Positions 12,135-23,353 of a DNA stretch of 64,000 nucleotides are shown one piece after another. A program made the translations under genes and the position numbers. Numbering within the stretch: position 1 is the stretch's first letter; every line of letters starts with the position of its first letter. The notes beneath the pieces are model-generated. The model worked only from the letters and a program-made list of their open reading frames with translations, was not told where the DNA came from and made no database searches. This DNA is from Cyanodermella asteris (taxonomy: Eukaryota > Ascomycota > Lecanoromycetes > Ostropales > Stictidaceae): positions 148,310 through 212,309 of the forward strand of contig UYJD01000001.1 of assembly GCA_900618795.1 (NCBI GenBank), read 5' to 3'.

Positions 12135-12169
12135 TTTTTCCACGACCAAAAGCACAAGCCTCCCCGATC

Positions 12170-13330
12170 ATGGCGTCGCTTTTCAGCAAGAAGTTGGCGG
12201 TCAAACTGCTCACCAAAAAGAGCAAAGCTCTGGAGCTGGACGTCAACGTCGACAAGAAATTTCCGAGATCCGGCTGGTCGAGGGGTGTCAAGGACACCGG
12301 GAGACCCTCGACCCCACTCAAAAACATCGTATCGCCATCCGACCTGCCGGATCCTGTCGTCTATATTCGCAAACATGCCGCTCGGCCGGCACTCACTCGC
12401 GCCTTCGCAAAGGCGCCCATGGTCTCACATCCCATGACCCCACAGCCCATCGTCCCACAAGAATCGATGTTCGACATGGACATGGACGTGGACGCAGACA
12501 GCGGCGCCGTCGAAACGAAGCCGGCCCAGCAATCACATCAAACAAACATACTCGTACACGGCCACCCGCAGTCCATGATCCCGGAGTTTCCCTGGGCAAA
12601 TCAATCTGAAGACAAGGAGTCCTGGGCCGACATGGTCGAAGTCGAAATGACTGACGATAACAAACAACCAATCGTTGCCCCAAGCTGGGCAACGACGCTT
12701 CCCCACGTAAGCGTGTCTTCCACAAAGACAGAAGCGACATTGGCAGGCATCGCAGAAGAAGACGAATGCGACGAAATGGAAGGGGTTATCATACAGTCCA
12801 ACTCACTTGCCTTGAAGGAAGAAGCCGCATATGCGGGAGACGAAATGGAAATTGACGAAGAATACGACTCATATGTACACGCCGATACGGAGTCGGAAAC
12901 AACGATGGCGAAGCGGGGAATCCTCCCGTGGGCCTCCGATGAACAGAATTTTCCTGATTGGTCAAATCCAGATTTCCAAGAATGGGTCAGCGGTAACTTC
13001 TGCCAAGGCACGACGATTAAACAGTTAGTGGAAACGTTGATGGTGTATGGGTACAAGGACAAAATCTCCGACGACTATGGGCACCTTCATTACCTCGTGA
13101 AGGTGATCATCAAACTGACACATAACCTCAAACTGGGCAAGCAGCCCACCCCACCGATACAATCTGGGAGACCTCGAGCCAGGTTTATTCCCATCGAATG
13201 GCGCAGCGCAAACTTTGAACAGTTCCTGCAAGTTCATGATCAGGAAAGGAATATGGAAAGGGCACGAGAGGAAGTTAAAATCGAACTTTCGGAAGAATTC
13301 AGTCAGACTCGGGCAGAGCTCGATTTTTGA
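12170..13330 (+). CDS. acidic orphan protein of unknown function
   Basis: Single-exon frame of 386 residues that I do not recognise. The start is the ATG at 12170, giving a basic N-terminus, MASLFSKKLAVKLLTKKSK. The frame stays open a little further upstream but only from a GTG. The middle is acidic and Met-rich (a DMDMDVDADSG stretch near residue 100 and EMEIDEEYD near 225). A more ordered segment around residues 245-320 is aromatic-rich, with PDWSNPDFQEWV. The C-terminus is charged and probably helical. There is no signal peptide or membrane segment. Unlike its neighbours it has no evident conserved domain, and its leader is duplicated. It may be a lineage-restricted gene. Length and coherent codon use support it as real. 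Confidence 0.6.
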   Translation: MASLFSKKLAVKLLTKKSKALELDVNVDKKFPRSGWSRGVKDTGRPSTPLKNIVSPSDLPDPVVYIRKHAARPALTRAFAKAPMVSHPMTPQPIVPQESMFDMDMDVDADSGAVETKPAQQSHQTNILVHGHPQSMIPEFPWANQSEDKESWADMVEVEMTDDNKQPIVAPSWATTLPHVSVSSTKTEATLAGIAEEDECDEMEGVIIQSNSLALKEEAAYAGDEMEIDEEYDSYVHADTESETTMAKRGILPWASDEQNFPDWSNPDFQEWVSGNFCQGTTIKQLVETLMVYGYKDKISDDYGHLHYLVKVIIKLTHNLKLGKQPTPPIQSGRPRARFIPIEWRSANFEQFLQVHDQERNMERAREEVKIELSEEFSQTRAELDF

Positions 13331-13456
13331 AGAGCTCCAATGAGCTCAACACAGCTTTATTGACCTCGACCAGCAGCTAGGAAACGACTTGGCATAGATT
13401 GCAGGCTTTGGTGAAGCGTTTGAAGCGTGTGAAATAAACAGCGTTTCGAAACTGCA

Positions 13457-13600
13457 GCATTTGGAAGATGGTGTGTTTGGAAAACGAAGTCTTCGGAAGA
13501 CGGAGTGTTTAGAAGACACATTGTTTGGAAGAAGTCTTCGGACTTTGCAGTGTATGGAAGATGGAATGTTTGGAGGTTGGAGTGTTCGGAGGATGGTGCA
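13457..13600. repeat. degenerate ~15-bp minisatellite
   Basis: Nine or so imperfect units of the type GTGTTTGGAAGATGGA, of 14-17 bp, in the convergent 3' region between the orphan gene and HisRS. Its unit differs from the 12-bp family found elsewhere in the window. Confidence 0.65.
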
Positions 13601-14017
13601 GTACGAGTGCGTCGATTGGACACAGGCACCTGTACAAACGAAGATTCGTCAATAGGACTTAACATATGTATACTATGCACATTTAGAGAATAGTTGTACT
13701 CACTGAATGTCTCCATTGTGAAAGATGTTCGAGTGGTGAGTTCTGCATAAGCCGCGATATGAGTTGACTTTGGCTCAAACGTGCGACCAGTCTTCCCTTC
13801 ATGCCCTTTTTCCATCTCGAAAAATTTTGCGACTGCGTCAAGAAATATTCATGGCGATTGAAGGTGTGACAGACGCAAGGTCTTCCATCACGGCTGTCGT
13901 AACAGCCGACCATCGCTCTGCTCCGGGCGACGAGTCATCCGGACTTCATCGTAATGCTTTCAGTCCGTTAAACCCCGCCGACATTAACATCAAAATCTGG
14001 TGAGTTCGATCGGTCGA

Positions 14018-15773
14018 TCATGGTTGGCTCGGTCGCAATGCTAATCCTGAGATTGCTGCCTTCTCTAGCCTTTGTCTTACTTCGGTGACTAGATCGGATA
14101 TCGATACGAGGACACCATCCTTCTCTGGGTGACCTTCAGGTAATCCCATCTCTTTAATCTTGACCTTGTTCTGGGCGACCTCATCCTCGCCCATGATAAT
14201 CGCATATGGTACTCCACCAGATTCCGCCAGCTTAAACTGAGCAGGAAGCTTTGGCTTCTCTTTGTACGCAAATTCCGCTTTGATGCCGGCATCCCAAAGG
14301 ATAGTGCAAATTTGCATCCTCTCTTTCAAGAGACCCGTGAAACCTTTGCCACCGAATGCCATGACGTACACGTCGACCTCATTCTTTCGGACAGCAGCTG
14401 CTTCTTTGTCTGCTTCCAATCGCTTCTTTGTGACGGAGAAAATTCTGTCCACCCCGAATGAGATTCCAACACATGGTATTTGTTGTTTGCCAGAAAACAT
14501 GCCGACCAGGTTGTCGTACCGGCCACCTGCAGCGATACTTCCGACACCGACGGAGGGATCGTCCGATCTGTCGTCATCTGCGTTCTGAGACTTCTTCTTC
14601 TTGGGCTTCTCGCCTGATCTGGACCCCGGTGGTCCGCTCGAAGTTTCCGGAGCCGAACCCTCGGTGACGATTTCGTAGATGAGCCCTGTGTAATAATCCA
14701 GACCACGAGCAAGGCTAAGGTTGAACTCGACCTTCTCTAGGCAGTTGAAGGCCTCGAGATAAGCGAAAAGCTTCTCCATATCCTCCATGCCTTGTTTCAT
14801 GCTTTCGTTTGCCGACAGCTCCGGTTCGGTCTTCATCCACTCGAGAACATCGCGGCCACCCTTCTTCTGGACGAAGCTCCAGATCTTGTCAGCGACATCT
14901 TCGGCAAGGCCTTTCTCTTCGGTCATTTCCTTCTTGACCTCTTCCCAGGGCAGCTTGTCCAGCTTGTCGACAGCGCTGCTGATGGTTCTGATTTTATCCT
15001 CAGGCACGCCACAAACGGCGAAGATACCATCAAGGATCTTTCTGTGGTTCAGCTTTATGGTGTACTGCCCTTTCCAGCCCAGATCTTCGAAAATCTCGCA
15101 AGATATGCGTAGAATTTCCGCATCTGGCAACATGGAGTCATATTGTCCCGCGATATCGAAATCACATTGGTAGAACTCGCGCATGCGTCCTTTTGTCATC
15201 GCTGGCTGATCGCGCCTGTAGACCTTGGCGATGTGATATCGCTTGATGCACTGAACCTGGGAATTCATGGCCAGCCATCGCGCAAAAGGAACAGTGAGAT
15301 CGTATCGCAACGAGCAAAGCTCTCCACCCTGGTCGGCGAGGTCGTAGATGAGCTTGCTATCCTCGCCATATTTTCCCGTCAAGACCTCTTTCAGCTCGAA
15401 GACCGGGGTATCAATCGTAACTCCACCGTGGCGCTTGAAGACTTTGGAGATGGTGGAGAAGATGTGATCACGGATGACCATATCAGTGCCATCCCCTGTT
15501 CAGGTCAGCACATATCTAGCGGGCAGGCAATGGCAAGCACAAACAATCCTTGGTGCCTTTCGGCGTCTTGAGCTGGAAGCTCAACTTGTCCTTACCCATG
15601 TCGTCGTGTGTCTCGTGAAAGGGAACGTGAGGGTAATCTGAGGTCGAATTGAAACGAATAAGGCGAGGCCGGAGGAATCGCTTTGAATGCTGCGCCAAAG
15701 AGATTTGACAGCTTCGAGACAAGACAGCTGCCAGGCGTGCCGGACGCATAAATATGGCGGGGCTTCGACTCAT
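14018..15773 (-). CDS. HTS1: histidyl-tRNA synthetase, cytosolic/mitochondrial
   Basis: Class II aminoacyl-tRNA synthetase that charges tRNA-His. Two exons, 15773-15545 and 15495-14018, with the 49-nt intron falling inside the conserved KGTKDW motif, give 568 residues. Visible landmarks are TPKGTKDWDGTDM at the catalytic start, motif 2 [15 protein letters not shown], the histidine-binding [11 protein letters not shown], a Lys-rich insertion (KPKKKKSQ), and motif 3 [10 protein letters not shown], followed by the C-terminal anticodon-binding domain. Two start regions are visible. ATGs at 15773 and 15749 give an Arg/Ser-rich presequence lacking acids, as in a mitochondrial transit peptide. The ATG at 15599 (MGKDKLSF) would give the cytosolic form. 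Dual targeting from one gene by alternate starts is known for yeast HTS1. It is divergent from VPS33, with 188 bp between the outer start codons. Confidence 0.95.
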
Positions 15774-15961
15774 AAGGTACCTGCCCACTCTCTTTTCTCT
15801 TCCGCGCGCCGTCTTTGCCTGTGACGCATGGTCTGAGCCGCCGGCGCTAAGCGCTGCTAATTGCCGACGGCAGCACTGCCGCAGGCAACATCGACACTCT
15901 ATCTTCAATCCAAGTCGTATGATGGGAATGTGGGCAAGAAAGAGCTCTCAGTCCACATATC

Positions 15962-18155
15962 ATGGCCCCGCATCCCGGCCTGGATGTCGGCTATATACGC
16001 GACAAGGCGCGCAGAGATCTCCTAGACCTGCTTGAAGGCGTATGTATGGGCAGTCGATTGCTCCATTCAACTTGGCACTGATACTCAATCCCAGGTTCGA
16101 GGCACCAAAAATCTTGTGATTGAAAGAGCTTTGGCAGGTCCTATCAGTCTTTTCTGCAAGGCATCGACGCTTCAGCAGTATGGCGTTGACAAATTCTTCT
16201 TTCTCGAACTCGACAATGCCGACTCGTCGCAGCGAAATGTCGTCTTCCTCACTCGTGGCGAGAATGCGGAGCGCATCATTGCAGTTACTGGTAAGCCATT
16301 GCTCATGCAGATTGTTGTTTGACAGTCGGGATACAAAGTAGGCTTGCTGGACAACTCCTTTCCATTCTCGCCAGTCGTACGCCCAAGATCAATAGCTTGA
16401 ACATAAGCGCACTTTCATACTACAGACTTTGCGCCATCAAGACGTGCTAACACTGTCGTAGAACAAATCAAGCGTCTACAGTCGAACAAAGGTGTTGAAC
16501 ATGAAATCTCTGTCATCCTCGTTCCTAGACGCACCCTGGTGGCCAACAAAATTTTCGAAGATGCGGGCATCCTTGGCGATATCTCGATCGAGGAGTACCC
16601 ATTATACTTCACAACCATAGAGCAGGACTTGTTGTCACTGGAACTGGAGAGCAGCTTCCAGGATCTGTATCCGGAAAGGGATCCGACTACGATATTCCTT
16701 GCCGCGAAGGCACTGATGCAAATGCAGCAGAAGTACGGCCTGTTTCCCCGCATCATTGGCAAGGGTGATCAAGCACAGCGCCTGATGGAACTTCTTCTCA
16801 AGATGCGAGCCGAAGCTTCTGCCGATGAGCCCTCAACTTCAGGCCAGCTAGGAATGATGCCAAGTTCCGAGATCGAGAGCTTGATTGTGATTGACCGTGG
16901 AGTTGACTTTGCCACACCACTTTTGACGCAGCTGACCTATGAGGGGTTCATCGACGAGCTTTACGGCATAAAGGACAATCAAGCTGAAGTTGATACCTCG
17001 GTTGTAGGTTCGGGTCCTGGATCCCAGAGTCAGGCCGCAAACAGTTCTCGACCGGGTGGACCCAAGCGCCAAATCAAGCTTGACTCTTCGGACAAGCTTT
17101 ACGAGCAGCTACGAGACGCAAATTTTGCTCGAGTGGGAGGCATGCTGCAGCAGTCTGCGCGGAAGATGAAAGCGGACTTTGGTGGTACAGGGAAGATCGA
17201 TGCAAAGTCGACGAGCGAACTCAAGGATTTGGTGCGGAAGTTGCCTGGATATCAACAAGAGTCACAAAGTCTAAAGGTCCACATCGACCTGGCTGATGAC
17301 ATTGGAGCACATACTCGAACAGAGGGTTTCAGAAAGAGCTTAGAGATTCAGCAAAATTTCACTCAGGGAGCGGATCCGTCTTCACAGCATGATGCGATCG
17401 AGGAGCTAGTCGCTCGCGGCACTCCTCTAAAGATCATCCTCAGGCTGCTTTGCCTCGAGTCAGTCACTAATGGAGGCATCAAGGAGAAGGATTTGCAGAA
17501 TTTCCGCACCCTGGTCATCCAAGCTTATGGCTACCAGCACTTGTTGACACTCGATGCGCTTGAAAAGATGGGCCTGCTCACCTCACGAACCGGAGGCTTT
17601 GCAGGTTTGCCAGTTGGGACAAGCAGTATCGGCGCAGCTCCAAAGACGAACTATAGCTTTCTCCGCAAAGCTCTGAAGTTGATCGTCGATGATGTCAATG
17701 AGCTGGATCCGACAGACATTGCTTATGTTTTCAGTGGGTATGCTCCGCTGAGCGTTCGATTGGTGCAGAGCGTGGTGCAAAAGTCCCACCTGTATGCGCA
17801 AGTCAACCGGGGCCCCGGCACGATCAATGGCGTAAGCAGTGCTGTTATTGGCTGGCAAGGTTTTGAGGATGCTTTGAAAGCTGTCAAGGGTCCCAGCTTT
17901 AACAAGATCCAGAAGGGTGAAGAAGCCGCAACCAAGGCCAGGTCTTTGCTCAGCGGATCGGGCAAGGAGACCGTCGTGGTGATGTTCCTGGGCGGCATTA
18001 CGAGGGCTGAGCTGGCTGCGCTTAGGTTCCTGAGCGAAGCTGAGGGGAGTAGGAAGATTCTGATCTGCACGACACAGATGTTGAATGGTGACAAGATAAT
18101 GGATGCTGCCATAGAGAACCGGACGTTTGCAGTACCGCAAGAGTCTGAAGAATGA
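15962..18155 (+). CDS. VPS33: vacuolar sorting SM protein Vps33
   Basis: Sec1/Munc18-family subunit of the HOPS and CORVET tethering complexes, which assembles SNAREs for fusion at the vacuole and endosome. Three exons, 15962-16039, 16095-16290 and 16462-18155, encode 655 residues, a usual length for fungal Vps33. The family signature runs across the first splice: VRGTKNLVIERALAGPISLF, then YGVDKFFFLE, SQRNVVFLTRGE and VPRRTLV. A central segment with LIVIDRGVDFATPLLTQLTY is the SM-protein core, and the C-terminal part has GGITRAELAALRFL. The start is the first ATG and gives a helical N-terminus. The second intron, 171 nt, has a GCTAAC branch site. It shares a short promoter with HTS1. Confidence 0.95.
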
Positions 18156-18494
18156 AGAATATGTATTATCTGTCAACATAATTAACAGTAAGAACGACAT
18201 GAAGGCCGTATTCTAGTGACACCATAACACTTTCTAGGGCAAATGAGGGTTGGTCATAGAATCAAGGTTCGTGTCAACAGGAATATTCCTGAACCAAGGA
18301 ATTCGGTGCCTTCTCTCCCGCCAAACTTGCGAGGAATTCAGATTGAGTATCAGCCTTAGATGCTTACATAGAGCTGGCTCTCATCGAAGACAGTCCACGA
18401 CATTGATCTACAAGCTAAGCTGTTGCTTCAGCAGAGAAAACAGTATAATGTTTAACATCACGGACGCTGTCGCCGAATCAGGGCCGGAAGCGGG

Positions 18495-18540
18495 TCACGT
18501 CACGATGCCGCGAATTTGGCGCGTCTGCGCGTCTCCCGCG
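18495..18540 (+). promoter_or_regulatory. E2F/MBF-like and CRE-like sites ahead of RFC gene
   Basis: TTTGGCGC at 18515-18522 matches the E2F consensus TTTSSCGC, and it sits in a run of GCGCGTCTGCGCGTC that resembles clustered MBF half-sites. A TCACGTCA at 18495-18502 resembles a CRE/bZIP site. The cluster ends about 105 bp upstream of the RFC start codon. G1/S control of clamp-loader genes by E2F/MBF-type factors is known in other eukaryotes; a role here is inference. Confidence 0.45.
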
Positions 18541-18643
18541 GCGGATTGAAGACCGCCGCCACATAGATTTCGGCGCTGCATTCATCGCAACTGAAACCAC
18601 CATTGACACACATTGGGTAATCTGGAGTATAATCGGATCTCAC

Positions 18644-19948
18644 ATGGCGGACTTCTTCAACAACAAAGCCCGCGCCGCCGCAGCTGCAGCGGCCGGCGCT
18701 TCGTCGTCCAAAGCGGCGAGCAAGACAGAAAATACTCGTGAACAGCCATGGGTGGAGCGATAGTAGGTATTAATAGTGACTGCTCTAGGTCAAGCTGACA
18801 ATCTTGAAGCAGACCAAAGGATCTCGATCAAGTACGGGGCCAGGAACATACAGTACAAGTATTGAGACGAGCGCTTCAAGCCAGCAATGTGAGCTGCCTC
18901 ATTACTACTCTGGATTCGATTCTGACGAACAGCCTAGCTCCCTCATATGCTCATGTATGGCTCGGCCGGTACAGGAAAGACATCAACAATCCTAGCACTC
19001 GCAAGACAACTCTATGGGCCCACACTGTTCAGCTCTCGGGTGCTCGAGCTCAACGCCTCTGATGAACGAGGCATTTCAATCGTTCGACAGAAAGTCAAAG
19101 ACTTTGCTCGTCAACAGCTCTCAAATCCGCCTCCCGGTGACTATACCTCGAAATACCCCTGCCCTCCCTACAAGATTATCATATTGGACGAGGCGGACAG
19201 CATGACACAGGATGCACAAAGCGCATTGCGACGGACGATGGAGACTTACAGCAAAATCACCCGATTCTGCCTCGTTTGCAACTACGTTACGAAGATCATC
19301 GATCCACTGGCGAGCAGATGCAGCAAATTTCGATTCAAGAGTCTGGCATCGGATAGTGCCCGAGGGAGACTTGAAGACATCGCCAAAATGGAAAACGTCA
19401 AGATGGAGGACGGTGTGGTTGATACTTTGATCAACACCAGCGAGGGCGATTTGCGAAAAGCTATTACTTTCATGCAGAGTGCTGCGAGGCTAGCATCGTC
19501 TTCAAGTACAAATGGGAAGGCAGATGGCGATGCCATGGACGTGGATTCTGACGACGGCATTGTCACCAACACCATGATTGAAGAGATTGCTGGCGTGATA
19601 CCAGGCGATGTTGTCGGCGGTCTGTGGAACGCAATGCAGCCAAAGGGCAAAGGAGCAACGTACACTGCAGTTGCAAAAGCAGTGACAGACATGATAGCAG
19701 ATGGCTGGAGCGCAGGCCAGGCTGTGGGGCAGGTATGCTGAGGAACGGCCATACAGAATGTTGTGAGCAATGCTAACAAGTTCCAGCTCTTTCAGCGCAT
19801 TCTCTTCGACGACATGGTTTCGAACAAGCAGAAGAACAAGATCACCGCCGTGTTCTCAGAAATTGATAAGCGGCTTGTTGACGGCGCTGACGAGCATCTG
19901 GAGGTGCTCGACCTAGCATTGCGTATTTCTACTATCCTCAGCGAGTAG
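18644..19948 (+). CDS. RFC2: replication factor C small subunit (Rfc2/human RFC4 type)
   Basis: AAA+ ATPase subunit of the clamp loader that places PCNA on primed DNA. Four exons, 18644-18762, 18810-18888, 18938-19732 and 19787-19948, give 384 residues. Landmarks in order: [14 protein letters not shown] near residue 35, [16 protein letters not shown] (Walker A), [21 protein letters not shown] (Walker B with DEAD), [28 protein letters not shown] with the arginine-finger SRC motif, and the RFC C-terminal collar. The [14 protein letters not shown] form is that of yeast Rfc2 and human RFC4 rather than Rfc3-5. The Walker A has Ser-Ala where PP is usual. An Asp-rich insertion (AMDVDSDDG) lies before the collar. 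The ATG at 18644 gives an Ala-rich N-terminus. Introns are 47-54 nt. Confidence 0.93.
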
Positions 19949-22323
19949 AGCACTTGGTCTGCTTCGTCAATATGATACTCTGTTGGACGTGATGTGTTCT
20001 GGGAGGACCACATCGTTGATATGCGTTCATAATGCTGTGTCCGCTGTGCGGTTGCATGATGGTCGTCCCAGTCAACACAGCGGGCATATTCTGATACGAC
20101 GCGGCGTCGACACGTCTAGGCACCGCACAAGGTTGGTGAAGAACGCCAATCTCCATTTGGCCGATCCAGGAGTCATCGAGCGACTTGGTGTGGGGAAGTG
20201 GACCGAGCAATCTGCTTGGCTGGAGGTTTTGGTCCAAGAGACTGCAAGGTTTCAAGTCTCCAGGGAGCCTTGTGACTTTGTGAGGCAGCCAAATCTGAAT
20301 GCGCGCGCACTGCGATTTCGCGCTACTTGCCCCTTTCCAAAGCTTTTTACGGTGCATCAAACATTTGCAGCGAAAGGCAGACCGACATCAGTCATTGCGC
20401 ACATACTTACAGAACTCCTTCGACAGCTACTTGTGATCGTCCTGCTGCAAATACATGAACGAGTAGAAGTAGGGCTATTCATCTAGCTATCTACGTCGGC
20501 AGCCTTCTCGGTATTTTTGATAGTGTTGATAGGGTTCCTGCTCAGGTAAATAGGCGATCAAACATCTCCGTAACGACTGCGATTAGCCTGCCTTGAGCAT
20601 GGTTCTTTCATACCTGATCGCAGCCGTACGATCGGTTAGAATCAATCCCATCACCACGATCGCGCTCAGTACCTTGTCAGACCTGTTAGTCCATGATCCA
20701 TGTGCACTTGCGCAGACATGAGAAACTTGCTGCGTATCTGCGCCCAACTTGCATAGCCAAAACTCTGACAAGCAGGGCCTGGAGGGTGCACTAGGATTAT
20801 AGCAAGTCTCTTGTGTTTGCATCTGAAAGCATACAGCCAATAGTCAGCGTGCTTTGTCAAAGCTTAGAACTCTGTTTTGGTTCGGATGTTCAGTATCCGG
20901 CCTCGCTTCCACACGTTTACACGCGACTTTGGGAGGTTTGGTTGCTCTGGGTTTGCTGTTGAAACGAGCATCGGCTGTTGCGGCCCAACGTTTATATTTC
21001 GGCACTGTTTGTCGTTGCAAAATCTGCCCATACTGAAATGCGTTTTTGAAAGCCACAGACGATGAGATCATGGATGGATCACGATGATGAAGAAATCCAT
21101 AGGTGTCACTGTATTTTCAGTACTGGATGTAGCCCAGTAGCCCAGAGCTATCGACCACTGGAACAAGATCGAGCATGACAAAGAGGGCAGTGGAAAGACA
21201 TGCGCGATTCAGTTTAGCGCCCGTCAAGGGCTGTCAGCCTGTTTCGCACTTCACTTCATCCCTTGGTCGAGACCGAAGCGGCGCAAGTCGCACTGGGTGG
21301 TGACGATCTGCGAGCCAAACGCTTGGACGCCACGTATCGACCAATGAGATAAGGCTCATTACCAGCTGTTTGTGACTTCATCCATCAACTGAGACCCAGC
21401 CGTAGACCTGCGTCTTTCAACTAACGACCGTGTAGCGTTCGCCCTGGCTCTTCCCCGTCATTTTCGGCCCAGCCCCATCATCTGTGGCTCTTGCCCGTTC
21501 ATCTTCGCGGTCCAATGCTCTGTTCTATGACTGCAGACTGCTGCTTTGTTTCGTGTAACTTGCTTCATTTGTTTCTTTGATGACCATCGGCAGCGAGATC
21601 ATTGGAAGAGTTCACTGGCAACGGCTTTTCATCTCCACTGGCCATGCCGCTGAGGTCATGGTCCAGAACCAATAAGGCACGGTGTACCAAGCGGGGCTAA
21701 ATCTCCCTCCACCTTTTGTCGTTTCGTTCACGCGTTTACACTTTTTCCTCTGGGGGCTGTGTTGGGTGGGTGTCCACGAGGCGGCGTTGAGGCCGCGAAC
21801 AACGAAAGTTCTCTCTTCGGCATCTCAGCTTCCGTCCAAAGGAGTAAGATGTGAGACGACGTGTTGCAGGCTAGTCTTTTTTGAGCATCCCTACCGACTC
21901 ATGCAGCAAGTGTGGTTCCATTCAGGGTAATTGAGCTGCTCGAGAGGAGTCTAGTCGCAGGCCTGACATACCATTTCTGTCATAGCCGGTTTTCGCAGCT
22001 TGGTTATCTTGACGCATTCGGCCACTGTGCCTGAAGCTGACGCCGATTATGAGAGAGCTTGAGCTCCTGGTCGACCACTCAAGACCAAGCTTTCCAAGCG
22101 ATAGGACCGTTGCCCGCATCGGCCAAGTGAAATGAGAGACCCCTAAGAAAATGCCTGAATTCAAGCACCTCCTCTTTTTGGATTTCCTATAAGAACGCAG
22201 CTTGGTCTCCTGCTTGCCGCATCCCGGCTTTGCTCTTCGTCCACCTCTTGACTCTCGCAGTTCAGTATCATACCTTCTTTTTGCGCTTTACCGTGAGACC
22301 TTCAAGCCATACACACAGTCAAG
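19949..22323. other. 2.4-kb intergenic region, no supported gene
   Basis: Several frames of 60-167 codons occur on both strands, but none shows a domain, a plausible protein composition or splice partners. The right end is the promoter of the GPI-protein gene and contains TATAAG at 22188-22193. I see no tRNA or repeat here. Confidence 0.55.
22188..22194 (+). promoter_or_regulatory. possible TATA box of the GPI-protein gene
   Basis: TATAAGA lies about 130 bp upstream of the ATG at 22324, after a CT-rich stretch, and suits a strongly expressed gene. Position and sequence only. Confidence 0.4.
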
Positions 22324-23353
22324 ATGCAGTTCACTTCCAGTGTCCTGGCCGCCATGGCTCTTGCCGGCTCTGCCCTGGCTCAGCGCCCCATGAACACGTC
22401 CATCTGTGACTACTGTAAGTCGAACGCCGTGAGAATCTTGACAGACGCAAGCTGACATTCCAAAAGACACTACCGCTCTCCTCAAGGACAACACGGCGGA
22501 CCACCAGCTGACAGTCTTGACTCTCCTCGTCAACACCGTCGTCATCGGTAACTACACCAAGCCTTCGATCCCGGGCATCACCTTCCCCGATGTCATGGTC
22601 CCCGGCATCCTCGCCAACGGCACCGTGAACGGCACTAAGGTCAACCTCCTCCCATACTTCAACGGTGGCCTCGCCTCCTCCAACCGCGGCGACAAGGCCG
22701 TGTCCGTCAACTTCCTTGACGATGGCGGAGCTGTCCCATTGATGATGAACAAGCCCGCCAACGGCACCGAGTCCAACCAGTACTTCCTCCTTACCCACCT
22801 GTACCAGTTCTTCGGCACCCTCCTGGGCTGCTCGCAGCAGGGCATGGGCAACTACTCCAAGTACCAGGGCGAGGCCAGCATGTACAAGGTTCACAAGTTC
22901 ATGGACCTGAACGCCGCCGAGAATACCTACTTCATCCAGCAGGTTGGTCTGGCCGCCAAGTCCTTCGGCGTCTCCGACGAGGACATTAGCGGCGTTGCCA
23001 CGACCCTCGACGGCGTCTTCAACAAGCGTTGCGCTGCCCCCGTCACCCTGACCCCGGCGCTCGGCTCTCAGCTGCAGAGCATTTGCGTCGACTCCAGCTG
23101 CCCGCTCGCCATGAACAACACCTGCTCCATGTACGCTGCTCCCGTCTCTCCCGGTATCGCCAACTCCACCCTTGCCATGGGTGAGGGTAACTCCTCCAAC
23201 ACCGCCACTGCTGCTGCTCCCAACGGTGGCAAGCCCACCGGCACCTCCGGCTCCTCCGGCAGCATGTCCACCTCTTCTATGGCTGGCGGCGCTGCTGCTC
23301 TTGGCTCCAGCGGCATCATCGCCGCTATTGCTGGTGCCCTCATGCTTCTGTAA
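22324..23353 (+). CDS. GPI-anchored secreted protein
   Basis: Two exons, 22324-22414 and 22467-23353, encode 325 residues. Residues 1-19 are a clear signal peptide ending SALA|Q. The body has many N-glycosylation sites (NGT, NYT, NYS, NNT, NST) and several Cys. A Ser/Gly/Thr-rich stalk begins near residue 280, and the C-terminus is a hydrophobic tail ending AALGSSGIIAAIAGALMLL, the pattern of a GPI-attachment signal. It is therefore predicted to sit on the outer plasma membrane or in the cell wall. The central region (LLTHLYQFFGTLLGCS) belongs to no family I can name. Codon use is strikingly C-ending (AAC, AAG, GTC, ACC), more so than in its neighbours, which suggests high expression. Confidence 0.85.

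Larger units (their letters stand above)
10722..12169. other. intergenic region with duplicated blocks
   Basis: This is the divergent upstream region between the kinase (minus) and the orphan gene (plus). It contains two separate sequence duplications, at 11217-11473 and at 11840-12134, the second running into the leader of the orphan gene. A long plus-strand frame through 11653-12609 starts at TTG, is Ser/His/Arg-rich and overlaps the orphan gene in another frame, so I do not accept it as a gene. Confidence 0.6.

Noticed and set aside
11653-12609. 318-codon plus-strand frame overlapping the orphan gene
   Set aside because: It opens at TTG, is rich in Ser, His, Arg and Gln, has no domain and overlaps the better-supported frame that starts with ATG at 12170.
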